33,667 bases of DNA from the IMG/VR virus record IMGVR_UViG_3300032307_000457, positions 1 to 33,667 of that record. One strand, written 5' to 3'. Position numbers and translations under genes: made by a program. Below, piece after piece: positions 7,478 to 14,206 of this stretch (its first letter is position 1; the number at the start of each line of letters is the position of its first letter). Under the pieces are notes generated by a model that was given only the letters and a program-made list of their open reading frames with translations, had not been told where the DNA came from and made no database searches. The stretch comes from a virus.

Positions 7478-7570
7478 TCATTGGTTCTGATCTACGCCGT
7501 ATGTCATTTGAACATAACATACAAACCAACCAGCAACGAATGCTGGGATTAGAAATAATGCATGAATCAT
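7478..7570 (-). CDS. Single-helix membrane micropeptide, 30 residues
   Basis: ATG 7570 overlaps the stop of the preceding gene, with AAAGGAAG 6 nt upstream. One hydrophobic helix (ALFLIPAFVAGWFVCYV) fills most of the peptide. Its pairing with another one-helix protein at 7567 suggests a two-gene membrane unit. Confidence 0.5.
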   Translation of the reverse strand: MIHALFLIPAFVAGWFVCYVQMTYGVDQNQ

Positions 7571-7692
7571 TGATCTTCCTTTCTGTTTGGAATTTGATAC
7601 ATTGATGTGTACCCCTTTATAAATAAAAATTTTGCTATATAGAATGATGATAGCAGATATCCAGCCAACATACCATATAAAAATTTTAACAT
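7567..7692 (-). CDS. Single-helix membrane microprotein, 41 residues
   Basis: The start at 7692 is set by AAGGAG 6 nt upstream; the longer frame to 7794 lies beyond the promoter and is rejected. A hydrophobic segment covers residues 4-24, followed by a basic tail. It is read from a clear -35/-10 promoter (7711-7739). Confidence 0.6.
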   Translation of the reverse strand: MLKFLYGMLAGYLLSSFYIAKFLFIKGYTSMYQIPNRKEDQ

Positions 7693-7710
7693 ATTAACTC
7701 CTTTATAATA

Positions 7711-7739
7711 AGTATACTCTAGATGAATCAGTTTGTAAA
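7711..7739 (-). promoter_or_regulatory. -35/-10 promoter
   Basis: On the minus strand TTTACA, a 17-nt spacer and TATACT, about 20 nt before the first gene's start, with a ribosome site between. It contrasts with the leaderless type used nearby. Confidence 0.6.
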
Positions 7740-7745
7740 GTTTTG

Positions 7746-7760
7746 TGGTATTATTGAGGA
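7746..7760 (+). promoter_or_regulatory. Extended -10 promoter, leaderless type
   Basis: TGG-TATTAT (-10 at 7749-7754), 6 nt, then ATG 7761. Confidence 0.5.
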
Positions 7761-7928
7761 ATGTGCCCATCCTGTAATCAAGAACTAACTCCAATAATCT
7801 ATGGAAATATGTCTAAAGAGGTTATTGAATTAATTAATCTTGGCAAAATAATTTATGGTGGATATGAAAAGCCAAAAGATTTTGCAAACTGGTACTGTTT
7901 ACATTGTTTAGAAGATATAACTATTTAA
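7761..7928 (+). CDS. Zinc-ribbon protein, 55 residues
   Basis: C2-x2-C5 at the very N-terminus and C47-x2-C50 near the end make one zinc ribbon, with the LTPIIYG and IIYGGY segments between. Small proteins of this layout are common in actinobacterial phages. It is a lone rightward gene among leftward ones, expressed from its own leaderless-type promoter. The role is unknown. Confidence 0.65.
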   Translation: MCPSCNQELTPIIYGNMSKEVIELINLGKIIYGGYEKPKDFANWYCLHCLEDITI

Positions 7929-8048
7929 TTAAAAATCTGAATCAAGTTCTTTTTCAGCAATATGATCTAATTTGTTATATGCAGCATCCTCCATCCAAAC
8001 CCTATGACAATCTAAACAAATGCAAGATTGATCGTAATCGTGTTTCAT
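7929..8048 (-). CDS. Cys-pair microprotein, 39 residues
   Basis: C9-x-C11-x2-C14-H15 near the N-terminus could hold a metal. The C-terminal part is an acidic helix. Its start overlaps the stop of the gene at 8045 (ATGA). The 3' end abuts the stop of the convergent gene at 7928. Confidence 0.5.
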   Translation of the reverse strand: MKHDYDQSCICLDCHRVWMEDAAYNKLDHIAEKELDSDF

Positions 8049-8311
8049 TTTCTAGCCTTTGGTTTTGGTATTCTTTCTTTAATTATTTCTATTGCAGAAT
8101 CAATACCTTCTGCAAATGATAAAGCATCATCTTTAGCCCAATAAAGTGTGCCATCATCATTAAATGAAGATCCACGATAAATTAAATAGTTATTTTTTGA
8201 TTGCTCAAACAACTCAACCAGTTGTTTTCTTTCAAATGCAACAGCCTTTGCACAACCATTACAAGGGCATGCCCATTCACCTTGAGCAGGTGTTTGATTC
8301 GGATCAGCCAT
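8045..8311 (-). CDS. Hypothetical Cys-containing protein, 88 residues
   Basis: The segment WACPCNGCAKAVAFERKQL suggests a small metal site (C15, C17, C20) followed by a helix. The tail is basic (KPKARK). Middle gene of a three-gene leftward unit from 8417. Function unknown. Confidence 0.6.
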   Translation of the reverse strand: MADPNQTPAQGEWACPCNGCAKAVAFERKQLVELFEQSKNNYLIYRGSSFNDDGTLYWAKDDALSFAEGIDSAIEIIKERIPKPKARK

Positions 8312-8417
8312 TATGTTCTCTCTTTATGTGATTGTTTAGGGTAAAATGTGCAAAGGCAGACCTTACCTCTATTTCTGATTTACATATATCGCAAGTTACT
8401 GTTTTGTTTGATGCCAT
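8304..8417 (-). CDS. C2H2-like zinc-finger microprotein, 37 residues
   Basis: C9-x2-C12 and H30-x4-H35, separated by a helix-forming stretch, resemble a single C2H2 finger and end in KREH. The start is fixed by an extended -10 six nt upstream. It overlaps the next gene by 8 nt. Possible DNA or RNA binder. Confidence 0.55.
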   Translation of the reverse strand: MASNKTVTCDICKSEIEVRSAFAHFTLNNHIKREHNG

Positions 8418-8432
8418 ATGTCTATTATCTCA
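8418..8432 (-). promoter_or_regulatory. Extended -10 promoter, leaderless type
   Basis: Minus strand TGA-GATAAT, 6 nt, ATG 8417. Confidence 0.5.
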
Positions 8433-8462
8433 TACTTTAACAACTAAGTCAATCATACTATG

Positions 8463-8477
8463 TGATAACATATATAT
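8463..8477 (+). promoter_or_regulatory. Extended -10 promoter, leaderless type (weak hexamer)
   Basis: TGA-TAACAT (-10 at 8466-8471), 6 nt, ATG 8478. The hexamer is poor but geometry matches the others. Confidence 0.4.
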
Positions 8478-9197
8478 ATGAATAGCAAGATTAAGTTTGG
8501 TGCTTTATGGATAGGAAATCAATTAACTGAATCCCAAAAACTATGCTTATCTTCGTTCATATATTATGGTCATGAGGTTACCCTATTTGTTTATGACAAC
8601 AATATAGTTGTTCCAGATGGGGTAATAAGAAAAGATGCAAATGACATTCTTCCCGAAGAAAAAATATTTATTCATTTGGGATCTTATGCTGGATTTTCAG
8701 ATATATTTAGAATTCATATGATTAAAAAAACTGGTTTAATATGGGTTGATGTTGATACCTTATGCCTATCTTCAGATTGGAATTTTCCTACCCAATTCAT
8801 ATTTGGAAAAGGATCTGATGAAAATAATCACGTTGTACCTGGGGTTCTAGGTATTCCAAAAGATCATCCAGTTTTAGACCATATGATATTGTCTATGAAT
8901 CAAATTGATAGTAGTTCAACTAGTTGGACAGTCTACATGTTTGTTGTAACAAGATCTTTAAAAAGATTTAGACTGTTTAAATTATTTCAAAAAGCAGAAA
9001 TATTTAATCCTATAGACTGGACAGAAATAGACGTATTATATAAAAAAGAAAAGTTTGACTATGTTATGTCAAAAATAAAAAATAGCAAATGTATGGCTAT
9101 ATATAATTCATCATTAAATAAACTTGGCGTAGACCAAAATGTTTTCCCAGAAGGATCGGCAATTAAATATTTTTATGATAAATTTAATACAGTGTGA
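8478..9197 (+). CDS. DXD-type glycosyltransferase, paralogue of the gene at 1148
   Basis: A protein of 239 residues. FGALWIGNQLT at the N-terminus, FSDIFRIHMIKKTG (73-86) and WVDVDT (89-94) with D91-x-D93 repeat the layout of the 1148 gene almost block for block. This points to duplication within the phage and divergence of acceptor or donor preference. No membrane segment. The stop TGA at 9195-9197 doubles as the TGn element of the next gene's promoter. Confidence 0.75.
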   Translation: MNSKIKFGALWIGNQLTESQKLCLSSFIYYGHEVTLFVYDNNIVVPDGVIRKDANDILPEEKIFIHLGSYAGFSDIFRIHMIKKTGLIWVDVDTLCLSSDWNFPTQFIFGKGSDENNHVVPGVLGIPKDHPVLDHMILSMNQIDSSSTSWTVYMFVVTRSLKRFRLFKLFQKAEIFNPIDWTEIDVLYKKEKFDYVMSKIKNSKCMAIYNSSLNKLGVDQNVFPEGSAIKYFYDKFNTV

Positions 9198-9209
9198 TAT
9201 AGTTTTACT
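9195..9209 (+). promoter_or_regulatory. Extended -10 promoter overlapping a stop codon
   Basis: TGA-TATAGT (-10 at 9198-9203), 6 nt, ATG 9210. Its TGA is the stop of the upstream glycosyltransferase. Confidence 0.6.
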
Positions 9210-9884
9210 ATGATTGATAGAAAATTATACTGTTTCTGGTTTGGCCAAGAAATGTCTGAGAATAGGGCTAAATGTTATAAAACAATAGTAGAAAACTCAG
9301 GGGTAGAGGTAGTATTGGTAACTGAAGATAATTTAAATAGTTTTATAATACCTAATGATCCGATACATGATGGCTTTAAGTATTTATCAGACACTTTTAA
9401 GTCCGACTATTTAAGACCATACTTTATGCACCACTATGGTGGAGGATACACAGATATCAAGCAGAATTACTACGACTGGAATAAATATTTTAACATATTA
9501 GAAAAAAGCAACTTTGACTGTATTGGCTATAGAGAAAAGCAGCCATATCACGTACACTATAAGCCAGCACAAAAATATTTTAAGAGTCTTATAGGTTGCG
9601 GTTCATACATCCATAAAAGGGGATCATTTTTATCTGAGCAATGGCTAAAAAATGAAAACCTAGAAATGGATAAATACTACGATGAGTTGGTTAAGAATCC
9701 TGGTACATATCATCCAAGAGCAATTTTTGGCGGTATATTAGATAATGAAGTAGATTTTGCAGGTTCGAAATACCCATTTACATGGAGTCAACTATGTGGT
9801 GGGGTTTGGCATAGAACACAGTTTGAAAATCCTGGTAGATGGTCATTTGACCTGCCATATATTAATACTGAAGATTATAGGTAG
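9210..9884 (+). CDS. Capsular-polysaccharide-synthesis-like glycosyltransferase
   Basis: A protein of 224 residues. LYCFWFGQEMSENR near the start, KSDYLRPYFMHHYGGGYTDIK (64-84) and a WHRTQFENPGR block near the end match the order of motifs in Caps_synth and related DXD transferases. The usual DxD reads D82-I-K84 here, so metal binding may differ or another acidic residue may serve. The sugar is unknown. It is probably a single-gene unit read from its own promoter. Confidence 0.65.
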   Translation: MIDRKLYCFWFGQEMSENRAKCYKTIVENSGVEVVLVTEDNLNSFIIPNDPIHDGFKYLSDTFKSDYLRPYFMHHYGGGYTDIKQNYYDWNKYFNILEKSNFDCIGYREKQPYHVHYKPAQKYFKSLIGCGSYIHKRGSFLSEQWLKNENLEMDKYYDELVKNPGTYHPRAIFGGILDNEVDFAGSKYPFTWSQLCGGVWHRTQFENPGRWSFDLPYINTEDYR

Positions 9885-9919
9885 TTAAGTTCGGCGCAAA
9901 ATAGAACTAATAAACCACT

Positions 9920-10201
9920 TTATGACTCTAACGAGTCACTATCGGTTACTAATTCATACACTGTGCCCCATTTAAAATATGGTTTGTAAAATAGTTCTGA
10001 CATAAAAGAATGGTACTTATTGGCAAATCCCCAATCACCTGCTGCATCTAAACGCATAACCTTAATCAAGTGGTAGTTACCAAAAATCTCACAAGAGTTA
10101 GCGAACCATCTAAGCGGAAGTATCTTCGTCCTGTGCTGCTTGGTAAACTTCCCTAGGTACCCATCGTATTCTTCCATCTTTATACTCTCTTTCATATCCA
10201 A
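9920..10201 (-). CDS. Hypothetical protein, possibly the C-terminal part of a frameshifted gene
   Basis: An open frame of 93 codons whose first 30 codons overlap the frame at 10110-10241. The later part (residues about 30-93) is rich in Trp, Phe and Tyr and looks like a folded domain, while the first part reads like out-of-frame sequence. No ribosome site precedes ATG 10201. Either it starts late and weakly, or a one-base error near 10112 splits a single protein of about 105 residues. Family not recognised. Confidence 0.45.
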   Translation of the reverse strand: MDMKESIKMEEYDGYLGKFTKQHRTKILPLRWFANSCEIFGNYHLIKVMRLDAAGDWGFANKYHSFMSELFYKPYFKWGTVYELVTDSDSLES

Positions 10202-10241
10202 GTGACTTCCAATCCATCTTCATAATCTTTGGCTCTTTCAT
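10110..10241 (-). CDS. Hypothetical protein, 43 residues (or N-terminal part of a split gene)
   Basis: ATG 10241 overlaps the preceding stop (TAATG), the standard junction in this phage. It has a basic and aromatic core (WKSLGYEREYKDGRIRWVPREVY) then an acidic end. The stop lies where the frame at 9920 begins to look protein-like, so the two may belong together. Confidence 0.45.
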   Translation of the reverse strand: MKEPKIMKMDWKSLGYEREYKDGRIRWVPREVYQAAQDEDTSA

Positions 10242-10489
10242 TATTTAATGCACCAAATATTTCCTTTTTCCATTGTTTGATGAAAGTCCCAAAAATCGAG
10301 GGAACTATAATCATCTCCACAATTCTTACAAGATATAACCCATTCAGCCTTACATGTCCTATCCTTGCCATAATGATCTAACATAAACAATGCTATCTCA
10401 GCCTTATCATCTGAAATGATAAACTCTCCGCACCTAATACAGTCTTCAAATAGTTTCTCTGGTATTGGTTTGTCCCAATCAATAGCCAT
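10241..10489 (-). CDS. Zinc-ribbon protein, 82 residues
   Basis: C17-x2-C20 and C54-x2-C57 form a likely zinc ribbon spaced by a helical segment (AEIALFMLDHYG). Further Trp and His follow. It overlaps the upstream gene by 11 nt and the downstream start by one base, so it is translated in a leftward unit starting at 10685. Function unknown. Confidence 0.65.
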   Translation of the reverse strand: MAIDWDKPIPEKLFEDCIRCGEFIISDDKAEIALFMLDHYGKDRTCKAEWVISCKNCGDDYSSLDFWDFHQTMEKGNIWCIK

Positions 10490-10685
10490 TTAGACACTCA
10501 TTTCTGGTGTGGTAAAGACGTATCTTTGTCATGGTCTTTTTGTTTGGAGCATATAGTTCTTCCCCACAACATGCTGCTTTTAGATACCATTCTTTGGCAA
10601 AGAAATCATAAACTAAACCTTTAGAGTTGGCATACTTCTTGGCTACAAAGGTTTGGAATGGGTCTGGTATCTCCATATTTATCAT
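10479..10685 (-). CDS. Hypothetical protein, 68 residues
   Basis: Aromatic-rich N-terminal half with CC at residues 39-40 and a third Cys near the end. The start at 10685 is supported by an extended -10 (TGA-TAGACT) ending 6 nt upstream, whose TGA is the stop of the pyrimidine-dimer glycosylase gene. ATG three codons later is the alternative. Confidence 0.6.
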   Translation of the reverse strand: MINMEIPDPFQTFVAKKYANSKGLVYDFFAKEWYLKAACCGEELYAPNKKTMTKIRLYHTRNECLNGY

Positions 10686-10700
10686 ATAAGTAGTCTATCA
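10686..10700 (-). promoter_or_regulatory. Extended -10 promoter overlapping a stop codon
   Basis: Minus strand TGA (10700-10698) is both the stop of the upstream gene and the TGn of the -10 TAGACT (10697-10692); ATG 10685 follows 6 nt later. Confidence 0.45.
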
Positions 10701-11174
10701 AATCTTAAGCAATTTTTCAACATGGGTAGGCCAGTAATATAAACACTTATCGCAGCAAGGTTTGGCGGTAAAGGATTTATAGCCTGCATAAATAACAGAA
10801 TCCTTCCTATATAGATTGGCCTTATGGCTTTCTACTACACGAGATAAATGTTCTGGTTTTTGCCATACAGGAGTAGCCTTGCCCCATACATGACTAAAGG
10901 CTGACTTGAGGGTTTTAAGGTTTAAAACATTTTTATCTGTCTTGATGCCACGCCAGTCTGCTTCATAAACCATATGATCGATGTAGTCCATAAGGGAGTG
11001 CTCTGCACCTTTCCACATAAGAACTGCTGGATGGTTTCGCCAAGCACCAGACTCAGATGCGCCAGAGAGAACCTTCATAATCTGGTAGCCTTCTAGGATT
11101 TGTTTATTAAGGCGCTTTGAGTCAAGGGCCTGGGCTGAGTATTCATAATCACTTGATGGTAGAAATGTTTGCAT
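10698..11174 (-). CDS. Pyrimidine-dimer DNA glycosylase (endonuclease V / DenV-like family)
   Basis: A protein of 158 residues. MQTFLPSSDYEYSAQALDSKRLNKQILEGYQI and GAWRNHPAVLMWKG are the signature segments of the Pyr_excise family, which nicks DNA at UV-induced cyclobutane dimers by glycosylase plus AP-lyase action. The C-terminus adds a CxxC pair (PCCDKCLYYWP). It would protect phage DNA in sunlit water or repair it on entry. It is read from a full promoter: TTGACT, 17 nt, TGA-GACAAT, then ATG 6 nt later. Confidence 0.8.
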   Translation of the reverse strand: MQTFLPSSDYEYSAQALDSKRLNKQILEGYQIMKVLSGASESGAWRNHPAVLMWKGAEHSLMDYIDHMVYEADWRGIKTDKNVLNLKTLKSAFSHVWGKATPVWQKPEHLSRVVESHKANLYRKDSVIYAGYKSFTAKPCCDKCLYYWPTHVEKLLKI

Positions 11175-11209
11175 ATATCTATTGTCTCAAAAAAGGAAGG
11201 ATAAGTCAA
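11175..11209 (-). promoter_or_regulatory. Complete promoter, leaderless type
   Basis: Minus strand -35 TTGACT (11209-11204), 17-nt spacer ending TGA, -10 GACAAT (11186-11181), 6 nt to ATG 11174. One of the clearest examples because both hexamers are present. Confidence 0.65.
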
Positions 11210-11215
11210 ACACCC

Positions 11216-11229
11216 TGTATAATTATATT
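11216..11229 (+). promoter_or_regulatory. -10 promoter, leaderless type
   Basis: TATAAT (11218-11223) 6 nt before ATG 11230, preceded by TG without the extra base. Confidence 0.5.
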
Positions 11230-11910
11230 ATGACATATTATATAGGATTTGGGAAAGACTGCTATGTTGCAGATTTTATGGAAAATAGTGGGATGAGGTC
11301 TTTCTCATTTCCGTTTGACTGGATATTTGCATTCCCATGTACAATAAAGGAGTCTTTAGATAAAAACTTTGAAGACTGGCTAGACCCAAAATATTTAACA
11401 AATGTTTATAACCCAAACAGAAATCCAGAATGGGATCGGCTGGTCAGCACGAGCCACTGTTTGTATAATGCTCATATGGAAGAACTAGATATGTTATACA
11501 GTGATGATAGGCATGCTTTTTTTAATCATCATGACGTTTTATCTGAAGAAGGCAGGGCACTTTTTGAAAGAAGAATTCAGCGTTATAAAAATGTCATAGC
11601 GTCATCTGAAGATATAGTATTTATAACCAACTCTAGCGTAAACTCTTTTATAGAGGTTGGCCTATTAGATTATTATAAAGATAGAAATGCCAAAACAACA
11701 GTAATATTTTTAAATCCTGTATATAGCAAAGAGACTGGTATAAAATATAAAAACTATGATAGTCATCATGTTGTTACCTATAGTACAAAGCATAACACAA
11801 AAGAAATAGCAAAACAAATATGCCAAAAATTGGAAAAGCATTTTGGCAAGGCTAACCTAAAGGATCCAATAGGTCTCAAAATTTCGGGGGAATACGAAGT
11901 AAGTTCGTAA
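11230..11910 (+). CDS. DUF1796-like putative papain-like cysteine peptidase
   Basis: A protein of 226 residues. MTYYIGFGKDCYVADFMENSGMRSFSFPFDWIF matches the start of DUF1796 proteins, with C11 as the presumed nucleophile and the SxPFDW block at 26-31. A His (NHHDV) and an Asn/Asp pair later could complete a catalytic set. The family is found among surface-glycan gene clusters in bacteria and its substrate is unknown. An in-frame start at 11182 is rejected because the promoter -10 lies within that stretch. Confidence 0.6.
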   Translation: MTYYIGFGKDCYVADFMENSGMRSFSFPFDWIFAFPCTIKESLDKNFEDWLDPKYLTNVYNPNRNPEWDRLVSTSHCLYNAHMEELDMLYSDDRHAFFNHHDVLSEEGRALFERRIQRYKNVIASSEDIVFITNSSVNSFIEVGLLDYYKDRNAKTTVIFLNPVYSKETGIKYKNYDSHHVVTYSTKHNTKEIAKQICQKLEKHFGKANLKDPIGLKISGEYEVSS

Positions 11911-12864
11911 TACCTATATAACATATAACCCTAGTAAGAACATATCCCAGATATCCCCATAGCCCCAAAACCCCATAGCCAGAGGTTTGGATACCCTGGT
12001 TTTATAGAGTTATCCACAGGTTTGATATGTCCGATATGTGGTTTTATAACGTAAATATAACATAGTTATCCACAGTTTTAGCATAGTTATCCACAGATAA
12101 ATCTTACTGATATTATTTTAATATTTCAAGAGTGGAGGGTTGTGGAGGATAGTGGGTGATTGAGCACTTTTATTAAGGCGTTCGTAATGTTTTTTGCGGC
12201 CAAACCTCCTACCACCAAACCTTCATATTGTCAAACCATCATATCCCGATAGCGGATTATATCCCCAAACCTCCCATTTGTCAAGTCCAAACCACTATAT
12301 TCTCACTATAATTTGTACCAAAAAATGTGAGAAAAATGTGGAAAACCAGGATAAAAAGGTTTGAAACATATTGGAAATATCCAGAAAATAAAGGTTTTAT
12401 ATTGTTTCTTATATAGGGGTTTTGGATACTAGGGTTTGGTAGATCCCCTGGGCTTTTCGCCTGGGTGATTGACAAATGGTCTGGGATGTGGTAAACTTCG
12501 GGGAAATTTTTTGCCCCTTCGTAATGTCTTTTTATCCTATTTGACACGCCGTGTTGGGGTCTTGTAAAAAAGGCGGGGGATATAAAGGATAAAGTCTTTA
12601 ACCCTAGTATAAGTATTAGAGATACGAACCTCTGTCTCATACTCTTTTGTATTTATGAAATGTGGGTTTGAATGATAACTCTTAATACGAGGTTTAGAGA
12701 AATAATTCCTTGTCATACCTATAGTATATCATCGGATCTGGGAAAAATATGTGTCCTTCGTAATATCTGGTTTGACAAACCAAGGTTTTAGGATATCAAG
12801 GTTTGGGGAAAATAATTGATCCTTCGTAATAAGGTTTTGGGGAAATAAGGTTTGAGATCGTAAT
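11904..12864 (+). repeat. Six TTCGTAAT-type direct repeats
   Basis: TTCGTAAT at 11904, 12181, 12518, 12757 and 12823, and ATCGTAAT at 12857. Four are preceded by CC or G and followed by A/G, all in the same orientation. Iteron-like spacing is irregular. Confidence 0.55.
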
Positions 12865-12926
12865 AAGGTTTTTAAAATATGACCCCGTGCCCCAAGCCCA
12901 CCATTTTGTCAAGTGGGTTGAGATTT
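11911..12926. other. Repeat-rich noncoding region, candidate replication origin
   Basis: About 1 kb between the 3' ends of two converging units with no frame that looks coding. It holds three TTATCCACA DnaA boxes (12010, 12066, 12087), an AT-rich stretch after them (12096-12130), five TTCGTAAT copies in or at its edge plus one variant, about 18 GGTTTG-type repeats in both orientations, and a GGTTTGACAAACC palindrome near 12769. Such clusters mark replication origins in bacteria and plasmids. The assignment here is an inference. Confidence 0.5.
12010..12095 (+). repeat. Cluster of three DnaA boxes
   Basis: Perfect TTATCCACA at 12010-12018, 12066-12074 and 12087-12095, all in the same orientation. 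The last two sit 21 nt apart (two helical turns) inside a repeated CATAGTTATCCACAG. Confidence 0.65.
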
Positions 12927-13199
12927 TTATTTATCTAGTTTAGAAGCCTCGGCAAGCATCTCGTCAAGGTTATCATATTCCTTGTCCTCAACACCCAAAG
13001 CATAGACCAGCAAGTGGTAAGTTTCATCAACATACATTTCTGCTTGTGATGTTGGCTCAACCAACTCATTAAAAATAAAATATGCTAATGGCAAACCAAT
13101 ATCGTTATATTCTATAAAGTCGCCAAGGTCTTTGTCATCCCTGTAGTTCATCCATAACTCTGCAAGTATCCCTGCCTTATTATTTAAAGAACTTGTCAT
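12927..13199 (-). CDS. Hypothetical acidic protein, 90 residues
   Basis: The start at 13199 is set by GAGGGG 8 nt upstream, inside the previous gene (20-nt overlap). An all-helical acidic protein with AELWMNYRDD and LVYALGVEDKEYDNLDEMLAEA segments. It is the last gene of the leftward block. No known motif. Confidence 0.65.
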   Translation of the reverse strand: MTSSLNNKAGILAELWMNYRDDKDLGDFIEYNDIGLPLAYFIFNELVEPTSQAEMYVDETYHLLVYALGVEDKEYDNLDEMLAEASKLDK

Positions 13200-13419
13200 T
13201 GTAATACCCCTCGTTTCTAATCTCATCTAGCAGTGGTTGTTGAAATTCAGCAGAAGACAAAACCTCTGTCGCTCTACGGAAAATAGTATAAGGAGTTGAT
13301 TTTGCAAGATAATATCCAACCTTCTCTAAGTCAAGAGAAAAATCAGATAACAAAACACCCATACGCTCCGCAACTTTTTCTTCTTTGGTCTTGATTGTGG
13401 ATTTGCTAATTCTATACAT
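13180..13419 (-). CDS. Hypothetical protein, 79 residues
   Basis: Basic N-terminus (MYRISKSTIKTKEEK), then a helical body. The start is set by GAGGAG 6 nt upstream. An in-frame ATG at 13431 lies 5 nt after an extended -10 (TGA-TATACT, 13445-13437), so a leaderless start there is equally possible. Pairs with the gene at 12927 in a two-gene unit. Confidence 0.6.
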   Translation of the reverse strand: MYRISKSTIKTKEEKVAERMGVLLSDFSLDLEKVGYYLAKSTPYTIFRRATEVLSSAEFQQPLLDEIRNEGYYNDKFFK

Positions 13420-13444
13420 TATGCTCCTCATACTCCAGTATATC

Positions 13445-13489
13445 AAAAAAAGGTGTGGGGGGGCAAGACCACCGCAGAACCTGCCCCCC
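13445..13489 (-). terminator. Intrinsic terminator (minus strand)
   Basis: GGGGGGCA/TGCCCCCC 8-bp stem (13489-13482 with 13465-13458), then CACACC and seven T residues on the minus strand. The T-run also lies at the next unit's -10. Confidence 0.6.
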
Positions 13490-13495
13490 TATTGG

Positions 13496-13520
13496 ATGCT
13501 AGGGGACCCCTCCCCAGCAT
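13496..13520 (-). terminator. Hairpin just after a stop codon
   Basis: ATGCT-A-GGGGA pairs with TCCCC-AGCAT (10 bp, one bulged A, CCCC loop), 2 nt after the stop of the gene at 13522. It has no T-run of its own and probably stabilises the mRNA end or helps the terminator that follows. Confidence 0.5.
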
Positions 13521-13521
13521 G

Positions 13522-13869
13522 CTATTCAGTCAAGATTAAATGATAGGCCACATAGTCAGTAATTGAATGGGTACCTGAGTCATCAATAACTGTATTATTT
13601 CTTAGGTCAACAGTCACAGGGGTATACTGCTCTTCCCCACCCTCATCGCCAATAAAGATTCCATATCCTGTTTCTGAATCCCAATCTGATCCAATCAGTT
13701 GAGATACAATGATACGCAGCGCATATGAGGTGTCTCCCATAGATAGCCTGCTGCTGGCCTTATCAAGGGCCAAGGCTAGGTCCCTGGACTTAGAGTCCCC
13801 TCCCCAGTGGCTGTACAGTGTCAGGCTGCCTGTATCTGTAACAAAAGTAAAATTGGTCCTGGCTCCCAT
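13522..13869 (-). CDS. Conserved-looking phage protein, 115 residues
   Basis: The start at 13869 follows GAGGAA by 6 nt. The N-terminus (MGARTNFTFVTDTGSLTLYSHWGGDS) reads as paired beta strands, the middle as a helix (DLALALDKASSRL), and the end as acidic beta strands. I recall no enzyme motif. It is the last gene of a long overlapping leftward run that starts at 16463. Confidence 0.65.
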   Translation of the reverse strand: MGARTNFTFVTDTGSLTLYSHWGGDSKSRDLALALDKASSRLSMGDTSYALRIIVSQLIGSDWDSETGYGIFIGDEGGEEQYTPVTVDLRNNTVIDDSGTHSITDYVAYHLILTE

Positions 13870-13870
13870 A

Positions 13871-14206
13871 TTATTCCTCACCCTCTACGTTTGACTCAAA
13901 GTCGATAACAATCATTGAGGTTCGTCCATCGCTATTCATTAATGCATAGACAGGGTAGATACCATCGCCATATCCTGTTGAAAACGCAACAGCGCTTCCA
14001 TTATCAATCATTCCATAAGTATTGTTTAGGGTCATTGCTGATACTCCCTGATATGAGTATTCACCCTCTTTACCTTCAATTTCCCACTTATCATTTTTAT
14101 TTGTATCCCAGTTATCAAGATAGCAAGGGTCACCCACCATTGCTTGACCTGAGTCAACCGTAAATGAACCAATATAAGTTAAGTTCTCAATTAGGGTCTT
14201 GTTCAT
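13871..14206 (-). CDS. DUF4241-like protein, 111 residues
   Basis: The block VDSGQAMVGDPCYL (18-31) and the later FSTGYGDGIYPVYA (75-88) match the two conserved blocks of DUF4241-type proteins, which are small beta-rich proteins of unknown role found in phages and Actinobacteria. GGAG lies 6 nt before ATG 14206. Overlaps the preceding gene by 4 nt. Confidence 0.6.
   Translation of the reverse strand: MNKTLIENLTYIGSFTVDSGQAMVGDPCYLDNWDTNKNDKWEIEGKEGEYSYQGVSAMTLNNTYGMIDNGSAVAFSTGYGDGIYPVYALMNSDGRTSMIVIDFESNVEGEE

Noticed and set aside
12281-12640. 119-codon open frame on the minus strand in the noncoding region
   Set aside because: Its codons come from the GGTTTG repeats, it has no ribosome site or promoter, and composition is unlike neighbouring proteins.
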